A DNA stretch of 6,255 nt. Source: an uncultured Limosilactobacillus sp. (GTDB lineage: Bacteria > Bacillota > Bacilli > Lactobacillales > Lactobacillaceae). The DNA is taken from positions 1-6,255 of the forward strand of contig CALVFC010000090.1 of assembly GCA_944326735.1 (NCBI GenBank), written 5' to 3'. This document shows, in pieces, positions 1-5,235 of the stretch. Made by a program: the position numbers and the translations under genes. The notes under the pieces were generated by a model. That model did not search any database, had not been told where the DNA came from, and was given only the letters and a program-made list of their open reading frames with translations. The stretch's first letter is position 1. The number at the start of each line of letters is the position of its first letter.

Positions 1-102
1 GTTGACAATTCTATTTTCCCTGGCATTGTTGACCAGCAATTAACCCGCGCCCGCCTTAACGAGTCCCCAAAATTGCGACTAATCCTCCCCTGTCAGACTT
101 AA
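1..102 (+). CDS. Possible C-terminal end of an unidentified plus-strand gene (partial)
   Basis: Frame 1 is open from the window edge to a TAA at 100-102, giving 33 residues that end in LRLILPCQT. The codons look gene-like (GAC, CGC, GCC, AAC, CTC), and the stretch would converge on rplL. I do not recognise the family, and 33 residues are too few to assign a function. The minus strand here has no start with a ribosome binding site followed by an open frame. The call rests only on an open frame with plausible codon use, so it could be intergenic DNA. Confidence 0.33.
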   Translation, partial: VDNSIFPGIVDQQLTRARLNESPKLRLILPCQT

Positions 103-107
103 GTTTC

Positions 108-125
108 ATTAAGCCCGCGCTTAAT
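108..125. other. Perfect 7-bp inverted repeat downstream of the left-edge frame
   Basis: ATTAAGC and GCTTAAT pair perfectly around a 4-nt CCGC loop, just after the TAA at 100-102. There is no T-run on either side, so it is not a canonical intrinsic terminator. It may help end the converging plus-strand transcript together with the rplL terminator hairpin at 174-191. Confidence 0.35.
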
Positions 126-162
126 CAGCAAACCTGGTTCAAACGTCAATTAGTCAAAATTT

Positions 163-195
163 AAAATAAAAAAAGCCGCCCGCGGGCAGCTTTTG
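163..195 (-). terminator. rplL terminator (possibly bidirectional)
   Basis: Read on the minus strand, bases 191-174 form a GC-rich 7-bp stem (AGCTGCC with GGCGGCT, one G-U pair) closed by a CGCG loop. It is followed by a run of seven T and then ATTTT. It lies 20 nt after the rplL stop and ends the rplJ-rplL transcript. On the plus strand the same stem is followed by only four T, so termination of a converging transcript would be weaker. Confidence 0.88.
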
Positions 196-211
196 GTTAA
201 TTTGGTAAAGA

Positions 212-577
212 CTACTTAAGGGTAACAGTAGCACCAGCAGCTTCAAGCTTTTCCTTGATGTCGTTAGCTTCGTCTTCCTTAACGTCTTCCTTGATAGCTG
301 AAGGAGCACCGTCAACAAGGTCCTTAGCATCCTTAAGGCCAACACCAGTGATGTCCTTAACAGCCTTGATAACCTTAACCTTAGCAGAACCTGCTTCAGT
401 CAATTCGACAGTGAAGCTGTCCTTAGCAGCAGCGTCGCCACCAGCAGCACCTGCAGCTGCAACTGGAGCAGCAGCAGAAACGTCAAATTCGTCTTCGATA
501 GCCTTAACCAAGTCGTTAAGGTCAGAGATTGATGCTTCCTTTAATGAAGCAATGATAGCATCCTTATCAAAAGCCAT
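212..577 (-). CDS. rplL: 50S ribosomal protein L7/L12
   Basis: This is the acidic stalk protein of the large subunit, present in several copies on L10, which recruits and stimulates the translational GTPases. The product is 121 residues, the usual length. An N-terminal dimerisation domain covers about residues 1-32. An Ala/Gly-rich hinge spans about 33-52. The globular C-terminal domain follows, with the hallmark [20 protein letters not shown] at about 66-85 and the end AGATVTLK. The start is the ATG at 575-577, because GGAGG sits 8 nt upstream; an in-frame codon five residues earlier lies inside that ribosome binding site. The gene follows rplJ after 62 nt with no terminator between them, so both share the rplJ promoter and L10 leader. 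The intergenic A/T-rich stretch contains a weak ATAGTA/TACTAT pairing of unknown meaning. Identification is secure. Confidence 0.98.
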   Translation of the reverse strand: MAFDKDAIIASLKEASISDLNDLVKAIEDEFDVSAAAPVAAAGAAGGDAAAKDSFTVELTEAGSAKVKVIKAVKDITGVGLKDAKDLVDGAPSAIKEDVKEDEANDIKEKLEAAGATVTLK

Positions 578-639
578 GTTTATTTCCTCCAATATTTAGG
601 TAATTAATTTTGTATTGATAGTAAATGATAATACTACTA

Positions 640-1143
640 TTATGCGGCTTCGTCTTCGCCCTTGTCGGCAACTGCCTTGACAGCACGTGCAATCTTCCGC
701 ATTGGATCTTGCAGTGCAGATGCAAGCATTGACAACAGGTCTTCGCGACTTGGCATAGTAGCGTATACGTTGATTTCATCGAGGGACTTGATTTCCTTTT
801 CGATGAAGCCACCCTTGATTTCAAGAGCGTCGTGATCGTCAGCGAACTTCTTCAAGATCTTTGCTGGGGCAATTGGGTCTTCGTTTGAGAAGGCAACAGC
901 AGTTGGGCCAACAAAAGTGCTCTTCAAGTCTTCGTAGTCGGTACCTTCAACGGCCCGGTCAAGAATCTTGTTCTTGATAACGGACATTTGAACACCGGCA
1001 TCACGGAGTTGCTTACGTAAGTCAGTTACTTCGGCAACAGTTAAACCACGATAATCAACAACGATAGCTGATTCAGCAGCGTTAATCAAATCAACAGTTT
1101 GCTTAACGATTTCTGCCTTCTTAGCAATAGCTGCTTCACTCAT
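640..1143 (-). CDS. rplJ: 50S ribosomal protein L10
   Basis: L10 forms the base of the L7/L12 stalk: its N-terminal domain binds 23S rRNA beside L11, and its C-terminal helix carries L12 dimers. The 167-residue length matches the family. Visible features are the N-terminal helix [17 protein letters not shown], the core [21 protein letters not shown] at about 27-47, [10 protein letters not shown] at about 55-64, [10 protein letters not shown] at about 77-86, and a C-terminal amphipathic helix ([22 protein letters not shown]) that would bind L12. The ATG at 1141-1143 has AGGAGGTG about 7-9 nt upstream. It is the first gene of the rplJ-rplL unit behind an L10 leader with an attenuator, so excess L10-L12 complex is expected to repress it. 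It is separated from rplA by a divergent permease gene, which is not the textbook arrangement. Confidence 0.98.
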   Translation of the reverse strand: MSEAAIAKKAEIVKQTVDLINAAESAIVVDYRGLTVAEVTDLRKQLRDAGVQMSVIKNKILDRAVEGTDYEDLKSTFVGPTAVAFSNEDPIAPAKILKKFADDHDALEIKGGFIEKEIKSLDEINVYATMPSREDLLSMLASALQDPMRKIARAVKAVADKGEDEAA

Positions 1144-1182
1144 GAATTTTCACCTCCTGCAATGTTGTTTGATTGGATTTAT

Positions 1183-1213
1183 AAAAAAATCCCTATGACC
1201 GCAGACATAGAGA
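1183..1213 (-). terminator. Attenuator terminator in the rplJ leader
   Basis: On the minus strand TCTCTATG (1213-1206) pairs with CATAGGGA (1197-1190) through 8 bp including one G-U, around an 8-nt loop. Seven T follow directly (1189-1183). It lies about 40 nt before the rplJ start and well after the promoter, so it is a conditional terminator inside the leader, not the end of another gene. Confidence 0.85.
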
Positions 1214-1280
1214 AGGAACTTTCATTTCTTCCTCGGCAGGCATTCGATTAAGGCTTTCGCCACCTGAGTCTTAGGCAGAG
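1183..1280 (-). ncRNA. L10 leader (ribosomal protein L10-L12 autoregulatory RNA)
   Basis: The minus-strand leader of rplJ contains the two landmarks I know from Firmicute L10 leaders, CTGCCTAAGAC (near 1279-1268) and CCTGCCGAGG (1240-1231). They flank a small GGC-GAAA-GCC hairpin. Downstream, GAGGAAG (about 1234-1228) can pair with CTTCTC (about 1215-1210), which would sequester the 5' arm of the terminator at 1183-1213 and act as an antiterminator. In the established model, free L10-L12 binds the leader and favours termination. The assignment rests on motif recall and hand folding. A covariance-model search with the Rfam L10_leader family would settle it. Confidence 0.88.
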
Positions 1281-1290
1281 TCATATTTAA

Positions 1291-1300
1291 TCAACGTTGA
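1291..1300. other. 10-bp palindrome at the rplJ transcription start
   Basis: TCAACGTTGA is a perfect palindrome lying directly after the rplJ -10 element, across the predicted start of transcription. The position would suit an operator, but a 10-bp palindrome can also occur by chance. Confidence 0.3.
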
Positions 1301-1301
1301 T

Positions 1302-1331
1302 AGTGTACCATAAGCCGATGACTCTTGTAAA
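1302..1331 (-). promoter_or_regulatory. Promoter of rplJ-rplL (extended -10)
   Basis: The -35 element is TTTACA at 1331-1326. An 18-nt spacer leads to TACACT at 1307-1302, preceded by TG plus one base, an extended -10. The predicted transcript starts near 1295 and leaves about 150 nt of leader before rplJ, enough for the L10 leader. The placement just upstream of that leader supports the call. Confidence 0.72.
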
Positions 1332-1393
1332 GGCCTATCTCCATTATTGCTGATAACGATCCAAAGTTAAGGGAGTCAAAAATAATAATTGCG

Positions 1394-1409
1394 ATATTAT
1401 CAATAATAT
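1394..1409. promoter_or_regulatory. Inverted repeat upstream of the permease promoter (candidate operator)
   Basis: ATATTAT and ATAATAT form a perfect 7-2-7 inverted repeat around CA. The repeat ends 11 nt before the -35 element of the permease and lies about 60 nt upstream of the rplJ -35. It could bind a regulator of the permease or of both divergent genes. The arms are A/T only, in an A/T-rich intergenic region, so chance is a real alternative. Confidence 0.35.
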
Positions 1410-1420
1410 ATTCATTTCAT

Positions 1421-1449
1421 TTAACTTAAGCGACCAAATACTATACAAT
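1421..1449 (+). promoter_or_regulatory. Promoter of the LysP-type permease gene
   Basis: TTAACT at 1421-1426 (four of six matches to TTGACA) is separated by 17 nt from TACAAT at 1444-1449 (five of six matches to TATAAT). Transcription would begin near 1456, leaving about 25 nt before the ATG at 1482. That is too short for a riboswitch or T-box leader. Confidence 0.6.
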
Positions 1450-1465
1450 AGTAAGCATTGTCAAT

Positions 1466-1476
1466 GGAAGGAAGGG
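1466..1476 (+). promoter_or_regulatory. Ribosome binding site deciding the permease start
   Basis: The purine-rich GGAAGGAAGGG ends 5 nt before the ATG at 1482-1484. The earlier in-frame candidates, TTG at 1458 and ATG at 1464, lie at or before this site, have no comparable site upstream, and nearly coincide with the predicted transcription start. Confidence 0.65.
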
Positions 1477-1481
1477 TTGAA

Positions 1482-2918
1482 ATGAACACTGATCAATCAA
1501 ATGGTCATATTCACCACACTTTACAAACCCGTCACCTATCAATGATTGCGTTAGGTGGCACGATTGGGACCGGGCTTTTCATTGCGTCCGGTTCCGCCAT
1601 TACTACCGCGGGACCTGGTGGTAGTTTAATTGCCTACTTTATTATGGGAATTATGGTGTACTTTCTCATGACTAGTCTTGCTGAAATGGCGACTTATAAT
1701 CCCCGGAGCGGTTCGTTTACCGAATACGCTACTCGTTACGTCGACCCAGCCCTCGGTTTTGCGATGGGCTGGAATTATTGGTTCTGTGGTGCGATTACGG
1801 TCGCCCTGGAATTATCAACGGTGGGCATTGTAATGAACTTTTGGTTTCCGCACGTTCCGTCGTGGATTTTTAGCATCGCCGCCTTTATTATTATTTTTAC
1901 CATCAACTATTTCTCAGTCCGTACATATGGTGAAACAGAGTTCTGGCTAGCGCTCTTAAAAGTGGCCGCTGTCATTATCTTCGTTATCGTCGGGATTGCC
2001 GTTATTTTCGGTTGGCTAGGTGGCCATTCAGCGATTGGACTCAAAAACTTCACTTACAAGCAAGCACCATTTGTCCATGGGATTCCGGGAATTATCTCAG
2101 CATTTGTTGTCTCAGGATTCTCATTCCAGGGAACTGAAATGGTCGGAATTGCTGCCGGTGAATCAGCGGACCCCAAGCATAGTGTCCCAACAGCGATCCA
2201 CGCCACTTTTTGGCGGATCCTCCTATTCTACATCTGCACGATTTTCGTAATTGCATGTATTCTTCCTTATACTAACAAGAACCTGTTGAGTTCAGATGTT
2301 ACTGATATCATCAAGAGTCCATTCACATTGATTTTCCAGTATGCCGGTTTGCGCTATGCTGCTGGTATTATGAACTTCGTGATTCTAATTGCGGTGCTAT
2401 CATCCGCAAACTCATGGCTTTATGCGATTACCAGAATTACTTATTCACAATCAATGGATGGCTTCCTGTGGAAACGACTCCGGCGGGTCAACCATCGTGG
2501 TGTCCCCATCGTTAGTTTCTTAGCCATGTCATTCCTTAGTTTGGCACTCTGGGCTCTCCAGTTTATCGGTCCAAACGTTTACAACTACCTTATTTCCGCT
2601 TCCAGTTTAGGTGGCTTTATGGAATGGCTCGGCATTGCCATCGCCCATTACCGGTTCCGCCGTGGCTTCATTAAACAAGGTCATACACTGGATGAACTTG
2701 ATTACCACGCTAGTTTGTTCCCGTTTGGTCCAATCTTCGCATTTATCCTCTGTGTCCTCGTCATTGCTGGGCAAAATGTTGATGCCTTTGTTAAGCTTGA
2801 TTGGTCGAACATCCTCATCACTTACATGAGTGTTCCCCTCTTTATCATTGTTTACCTGGGTTACAAATGGATTTGTCACTCACACTTAGTTCCCCTAACG
2901 GAAATGAAGTTAAAATAG
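1482..2918 (+). CDS. lysP: LysP-type amino acid permease (APC superfamily, probable lysine transporter)
   Basis: An integral membrane transporter of 478 residues, the usual length for the amino acid transporter branch of the APC superfamily with about 12 helices. The N-terminus has LQTRHLSMIALGGTIGTGLF (14-33), the TM1 substrate-binding signature. FSFQGTEMVGIAAGE (213-227) marks TM6, and HYRFRRG (389-395) lies in a cytoplasmic loop before the last two helices. Side-by-side recall of E. coli LysP shows close similarity along the whole length. E219, E227, D272 and D275 fall where LysP has E222, E230, D275 and D278, residues reported as important for lysine transport. This favours proton-coupled uptake of a cationic amino acid, but related lactic-acid-bacterial permeases carry histidine, so the substrate is inferred. 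The gene has its own promoter and terminator and lies opposite to, and between, rplA and rplJ. The start at 1482 is chosen for its ribosome binding site and promoter spacing. The frame is intact. Confidence 0.9.
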   Translation: MNTDQSNGHIHHTLQTRHLSMIALGGTIGTGLFIASGSAITTAGPGGSLIAYFIMGIMVYFLMTSLAEMATYNPRSGSFTEYATRYVDPALGFAMGWNYWFCGAITVALELSTVGIVMNFWFPHVPSWIFSIAAFIIIFTINYFSVRTYGETEFWLALLKVAAVIIFVIVGIAVIFGWLGGHSAIGLKNFTYKQAPFVHGIPGIISAFVVSGFSFQGTEMVGIAAGESADPKHSVPTAIHATFWRILLFYICTIFVIACILPYTNKNLLSSDVTDIIKSPFTLIFQYAGLRYAAGIMNFVILIAVLSSANSWLYAITRITYSQSMDGFLWKRLRRVNHRGVPIVSFLAMSFLSLALWALQFIGPNVYNYLISASSLGGFMEWLGIAIAHYRFRRGFIKQGHTLDELDYHASLFPFGPIFAFILCVLVIAGQNVDAFVKLDWSNILITYMSVPLFIIVYLGYKWICHSHLVPLTEMKLK

Positions 2919-2929
2919 GTTAAATAAAC

Positions 2930-2972
2930 ATGCGGTCTCACTATCCAAAGACAGTGAGACCGCATTATTTTT
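2930..2972 (+). terminator. Terminator of the permease gene
   Basis: A perfect 13-bp stem (2930-2942 with 2953-2965, ATGCGGTCTCACT and its complement) closes a 10-nt loop and is followed by TATTTTT. It lies 11 nt after the permease stop. On the minus strand only interrupted T-runs follow, so it chiefly serves the plus strand. Confidence 0.9.
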
Positions 2973-2977
2973 AAAGC

Positions 2978-3014
2978 AAAAAATCCAGGGTCCCTTTACG
3001 AGATCCTGGATTTT
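2978..3014 (-). terminator. Terminator of rplK-rplA
   Basis: On the minus strand AAAATCCAGG (3014-3005) pairs perfectly with CCTGGATTTT (2989-2980), and the T-run continues to 2978. The hairpin begins 19 nt after the rplA stop. Together with the plus-strand hairpin at 2930-2965 it insulates the converging permease and rplA transcripts. Confidence 0.87.
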
Positions 3015-3033
3015 ATGATTAAAGCTTAGTTGC

Positions 3034-3726
3034 TTAGAAGCTTTCCAAATCAAGCGTAACACTTGGCCCGAAAGTAGAAGCAATTGAAGCGTGTTGAATG
3101 TAAGTACCACGAACAGAAGCTGGACGGGACTTAACAACGATATCATCAATGGTCTTCAAGTTTTCAACTAACTTGTCAGTATCAAATGATACCTTACCAA
3201 ATGGTACGGCAACGTTACCATCCCGGTCAGTCCGGTAAGTTACTTGACCAGACTTAGCATCGGAAACAGCCTTTGCAACGTCCATCGTAACAGTACCAGT
3301 CTTTGGGTTTGGCATTAAGCCCTTAGGTCCAAGAATCCGACCTAAACGACCAACAACTGGCATCATGTCAGGAGTGGCAATGGCAACATCAAAGTCTAAC
3401 CAGCCATCTTGAATCTTTTCTGCCAAGTCGGTGTCACCAACAAAGTCAGCACCTGCTTCTTGAGCAGCCTTAGCGTTGTCACCCTTAGCAAAAACAATAA
3501 CAGTTTGGTCCTTACCAGTTCCGTTTGGCAGAACGACAGCACCACGTAATTGTTGATCAGCTTGCTTGGTGTCAACGTTTAACTTAAATGCAACTTCAAC
3601 GGTTGAGTCAAAGTTAGCGAAATCAATATCTTTTACTAATTGAACTGCGTCGTTAACAGCGTATTGCTTCTTGCTGTCAACCTTTTTAAGCGCATCTTGG
3701 TATTTCTTACCACGATTTTTAGCCAT
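3034..3726 (-). CDS. rplA: 50S ribosomal protein L1
   Basis: L1 binds helices 76-78 of 23S rRNA, forms the mobile L1 stalk that handles deacylated tRNA at the E site, and in many bacteria represses translation of its own operon. The 230-residue product is of normal length. The family signature [18 protein letters not shown] occupies 129-146, and the C-terminus has [20 protein letters not shown] (204-223). The chosen start is the ATG at 3724-3726, which has AAGGAGG 10 nt upstream and gives the standard MAKNRGKKY; a longer reading of 17 more residues would start inside the leader structure at 3750-3777. rplK lies 96 nt upstream with no terminator between, so the two genes are cotranscribed. The intergenic stretch carries two notable RNA hairpins, described separately. 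Confidence 0.98.
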   Translation of the reverse strand: MAKNRGKKYQDALKKVDSKKQYAVNDAVQLVKDIDFANFDSTVEVAFKLNVDTKQADQQLRGAVVLPNGTGKDQTVIVFAKGDNAKAAQEAGADFVGDTDLAEKIQDGWLDFDVAIATPDMMPVVGRLGRILGPKGLMPNPKTGTVTMDVAKAVSDAKSGQVTYRTDRDGNVAVPFGKVSFDTDKLVENLKTIDDIVVKSRPASVRGTYIQHASIASTFGPSVTLDLESF

Positions 3727-3749
3727 CTTGTGTTTTCCTCCTTGCAAAT

Positions 3750-3777
3750 GTGGTCTAACGGAGTTAATACCTCCCAC
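3750..3777 (-). promoter_or_regulatory. Candidate L1-binding hairpin before rplA
   Basis: On the minus strand GTGGGAG (3777-3771) and GACCAC (3755-3750) form a GTGG/CCAC outer stem with an internal GAG/CTC pairing and an asymmetric internal loop. The same GTGGGAG ... GACCACA arrangement occurs before rplK at 4274-4311. The outer segment resembles the 23S rRNA strand GUGGGAG ... CCAC at the base of the L1 stalk, which is the kind of mimicry used in L1 autoregulation. The hairpin ends 23 nt before the rplA start. Confidence 0.55.
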
Positions 3778-3779
3778 GG

Positions 3780-3805
3780 GGATATACTACTTTGATAGTA
3801 TATCC
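3780..3805 (-). other. Perfect 10-bp hairpin between rplK and rplA
   Basis: On the minus strand GGATATACTA pairs exactly with TAGTATATCC around a six-base loop TCAAAG. No U-run follows; instead the L1-like motif begins 2 nt later. It is thus not an intrinsic terminator. An RNase cleavage or mRNA-stability element between two cotranscribed genes, or an insulator for the next hairpin, would fit. Confidence 0.5.
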
Positions 3806-3822
3806 GGTCTGCTAGTTAGCAA

Positions 3823-4248
3823 TTAGCCTTCAACAGTGAAGCCCATGCTCCGTGCAGTACCTTCGATCATGCGCATAGCTGCTTCAACGTCAGCGGCGTT
3901 TAGATCTTGCATCTTAGTTTCGGCGATTTCCTTAACTTGTGCCTTGGTTACAGAAGCAACCTTGTTAGTGTTAGGTTCACCGGAACCGTGTTCAACACCA
4001 GCGGCCTTCTTCAGTAAGACAGCAGCAGGCGGCGTCTTAGTAATGAAGTCGAATGAACGGTCTTCATAAACGGTAATAACAACTGGAATCAGCATCCCAC
4101 GTTGGTCTGCAGTCCGAGCGTTAAATTCCTTAGTGAAGCCCATAATGTTAATACCTGCTTGACCAAGTGCAGGACCTACTGGTGGAGCTGGTGTAGCAGC
4201 ACCGGCAGGAATTTGCAACTTGACAACGTTAGCTACTTTCTTTGCCAC
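3823..4248 (-). CDS. rplK: 50S ribosomal protein L11
   Basis: L11 binds the GTPase-associated region of 23S rRNA next to L10 and takes part in factor binding and the stringent response. The 141-residue length is canonical. The N-terminal domain shows the proline-rich [21 protein letters not shown] (14-34), and the rRNA-binding C-terminal domain shows [15 protein letters not shown] (96-110) and [25 protein letters not shown] (112-136). The start codon is GTG at 4246-4248, with AAGGAGG 9 nt upstream; no ATG gives the conserved N-terminus [16 protein letters not shown]. It heads the rplK-rplA unit behind an extended -10 promoter and a candidate L1-binding hairpin, so L1 probably represses it. 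Confidence 0.98.
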   Translation of the reverse strand: MAKKVANVVKLQIPAGAATPAPPVGPALGQAGINIMGFTKEFNARTADQRGMLIPVVITVYEDRSFDFITKTPPAAVLLKKAAGVEHGSGEPNTNKVASVTKAQVKEIAETKMQDLNAADVEAAMRMIEGTARSMGFTVEG

Positions 4249-4273
4249 GAGACAAAACCTCCTTAGTCCGTGT

Positions 4274-4311
4274 TGTGGTCATGATGAGGCAGTAAATTTA
4301 CCTCTCCCACA
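4274..4311 (-). promoter_or_regulatory. Candidate L1-binding hairpin in the rplK leader
   Basis: On the minus strand TGTGG (4311-4307) pairs with CCACA (4278-4274), and an inner GAGG/CCTC stem is separated from it by an asymmetric loop, GA on one side and ATCATGA on the other. A two-helix structure with an asymmetric internal loop is the known form of L1 targets on rRNA and mRNA. It lies 25 nt before the GTG start of rplK. The folding was done by hand. Confidence 0.6.
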
Positions 4312-4334
4312 GTATGTGAATAGCATACCCAAGT

Positions 4335-4363
4335 AAAATACCATACTCCGCCCTTATTTTCAA
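4335..4363 (-). promoter_or_regulatory. Promoter of rplK-rplA (extended -10)
   Basis: TTGAAA at 4363-4358 is separated by 17 nt from TATTTT at 4340-4335, and TG plus one base precedes the -10 hexamer. Transcription would start near 4328, about 80 nt before rplK, so the L1-like hairpin lies within the leader. A small CCCTT/AAGGG inverted repeat (about 4367-4352) overlaps the -35 element. Confidence 0.7.
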
Positions 4364-4370
4364 GGGTGAA

Positions 4371-4393
4371 GTTGATTAAGAACCTTATTCAAC
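4371..4393 (-). other. Imperfect hairpin across the nusG stop codon
   Basis: On the minus strand GTTGA and TCAAC, then TAAG and CTTA, pair around a GTT loop with one A-A mismatch. The structure contains the nusG TAA. No U-run follows, so it is not a standard intrinsic terminator. It could protect the 3' end or end transcription weakly before the rplK promoter. Confidence 0.35.
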
Positions 4394-4930
4394 CGTGTCA
4401 ATTTGATCGAAGCCCAGTTCAGCAGATGTCTCCCGACCAAACATTTCAACATTGACCTTTAACTTCATCTTTTCATGATCAACTTCGGTTACTTTACCAG
4501 TTAAGTTGGCGAATGGTCCAGCAATGACCTTCACACTATCACCGACATTTACGTCGATATCGTGTTGAACAGTCTTAACACCCATCCGCTTCATAATCCG
4601 ATCTACTTCTTCAGGAAGAAGTGGGGTTGGCTTAGAACCACCACCGTGGGAACCTAAGAAGCCGGTAACGCCGGGCGTGTTCCGGGCAATGTACCAGGAT
4701 TGGTCAGTCATTACCATTTGAACAAGCACATAACCAGGGAAAGTCTTTTCGACGATGTCCTTTGCTTGGCCATCCTTAACCTGGCGGACTTCATCTTCGG
4801 GAACAACTACTTGAAAGATGTAGTCTTGCATTCCCATTGATTGTGCCCGTGATTCCAAGTTACTCTTAACCCGGTTTTCATAGCCAGAGTATGTGTGCAG
4901 CACGTACCAGCGCTTTTCATTTGATTCCAC
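4385..4930 (-). CDS. nusG: Transcription termination/antitermination factor NusG
   Basis: NusG binds the RNA polymerase clamp, affects pausing and termination, and can link the polymerase to the ribosome through its KOW domain. The product is 181 residues, the normal bacterial length. The NGN domain (about 5-115) begins RWYVLHTYSGYENRV (7-21) and includes EKTFPGYVLVQM (61-72) and NTPGVTGFLG (84-93). The KOW domain (about 128-162) reads VGDSVKVIAGPFANLTGKV. The start is a GTG at 4928-4930 with AAGGAGG 7 nt upstream; no in-frame ATG precedes the conserved N-terminus. It lies 114 nt after secE, a gap that contains a U-tailed hairpin and a candidate promoter, so it may be expressed separately from rpmG-secE. 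Identification is secure. Confidence 0.97.
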   Translation of the reverse strand: MESNEKRWYVLHTYSGYENRVKSNLESRAQSMGMQDYIFQVVVPEDEVRQVKDGQAKDIVEKTFPGYVLVQMVMTDQSWYIARNTPGVTGFLGSHGGGSKPTPLLPEEVDRIMKRMGVKTVQHDIDVNVGDSVKVIAGPFANLTGKVTEVDHEKMKLKVNVEMFGRETSAELGFDQIDTVE

Positions 4931-4969
4931 GATGAATCCTCCTTAATTCAAATCGATCAAAATTTTGCC

Positions 4970-5001
4970 AAAATAAAAAAGCTCGCGTAATCCACGAAGC
5001 T
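4970..5001 (-). terminator. U-tailed hairpin between secE and nusG (terminator or attenuator)
   Basis: On the minus strand AGCT-CGTG (5001-4993, one bulged T) pairs with CGCG-AGCT (4987-4980) around GATTA, followed by TTTTT, A and TTTT. It can end the rpmG-secE transcript. It also lies within the first bases of any transcript from the candidate promoter at 5012-5040, so it could attenuate nusG. Confidence 0.72.
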
Positions 5002-5011
5002 CATCAGTGAT

Positions 5012-5040
5012 AGTATAACAAATCGTTTTCTGTTTGACTA
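5012..5040 (-). promoter_or_regulatory. Candidate nusG promoter (extended -10)
   Basis: TATACT at 5017-5012, preceded by TG plus one base, is a strong extended -10 element. TAGTCA at 5040-5035, 17 nt upstream, matches the -35 consensus at four of six positions. The start would fall near 5005, only a few bases before the hairpin at 4980-5001. Confidence 0.5.
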
Positions 5041-5044
5041 CTAG

Positions 5045-5221
5045 TTAAACAAACAACTTCATTAGCATTTGAATGATCCAGTCAAACAATGCAAAGAATA
5101 AGACGAAGAAAATCGTCAGTGAAATAACAATCGTAGTATCACGTCGGTTTTCACGAGCAGTAGGCCATACTACTAAATGCATTTCATGATTAACGCTTTT
5201 AATAAAACGGAACAGATGCAT
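5045..5221 (-). CDS. secE: Preprotein translocase subunit SecE
   Basis: SecE is the small clamp subunit that stabilises SecY in the SecYEG protein-export channel of the cytoplasmic membrane. The product has 58 residues, as is usual in Firmicutes, where SecE is a single-span protein. An N-terminal amphipathic stretch (HLFRFIKSVNHEMHLV) leads to the conserved VVWPT (17-21) and a basic segment ARENRRD (22-28). One hydrophobic helix then follows (about 30-54, IVISLTIFFVLFFALF). The start is ATG at 5219-5221 with GGAGG 5 nt upstream. A TTG four codons earlier overlaps that ribosome binding site and is rejected. It lies 14 nt after rpmG, clearly in one transcript. The order rpmG-secE-nusG is a classic conserved one and confirms the identity of this short gene. 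Confidence 0.95.
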   Translation of the reverse strand: MHLFRFIKSVNHEMHLVVWPTARENRRDTTIVISLTIFFVLFFALFDWIIQMLMKLFV

Positions 5222-5226
5222 AATTT

Positions 5227-5231
5227 CCTCC
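5227..5231 (-). promoter_or_regulatory. Ribosome binding site deciding the secE start
   Basis: GGAGG on the minus strand, 5 nt before the ATG at 5219-5221. It overlaps the alternative TTG start at 5231-5233, which therefore cannot be used together with it. Confidence 0.8.
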
Positions 5232-5235
5232 AAGC

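Noticed and set aside
255..599. Long open frame on the plus strand opposite rplL
   Set aside because: It is a shadow of rplL: the Ala-rich, biased codons of L7/L12 leave the complementary frame free of stops. No ribosome binding site or recognisable family.
1458..1481. Earlier starts for the permease (TTG at 1458, ATG at 1464)
   Set aside because: They coincide with the predicted transcription start and lie at or before the ribosome binding site at 1466-1476, which serves the ATG at 1482.
1450..1481. Lysine riboswitch or T-box controlling the permease
   Set aside because: The predicted leader is only about 25 nt, far too short for either element, and no terminator hairpin precedes the gene.
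2607..2879. Open frame on the minus strand opposite the 3' end of the permease gene
   Set aside because: It overlaps a well-supported membrane protein gene on the other strand, has no ribosome binding site of note and no known domain.
1311..3033. Recent mobile-element insertion carrying the permease
   Set aside because: I see no transposase, terminal inverted repeats or flanking direct repeats, and the permease has well-formed host-type signals.
3780..3805. Terminator between rplK and rplA
   Set aside because: The hairpin is strong but has no U-run; the next bases are CCGTGGGAGG.
3836..4069. Open frame on the plus strand opposite rplK
   Set aside because: It lies wholly inside a secure ribosomal protein gene and mirrors its codon bias.
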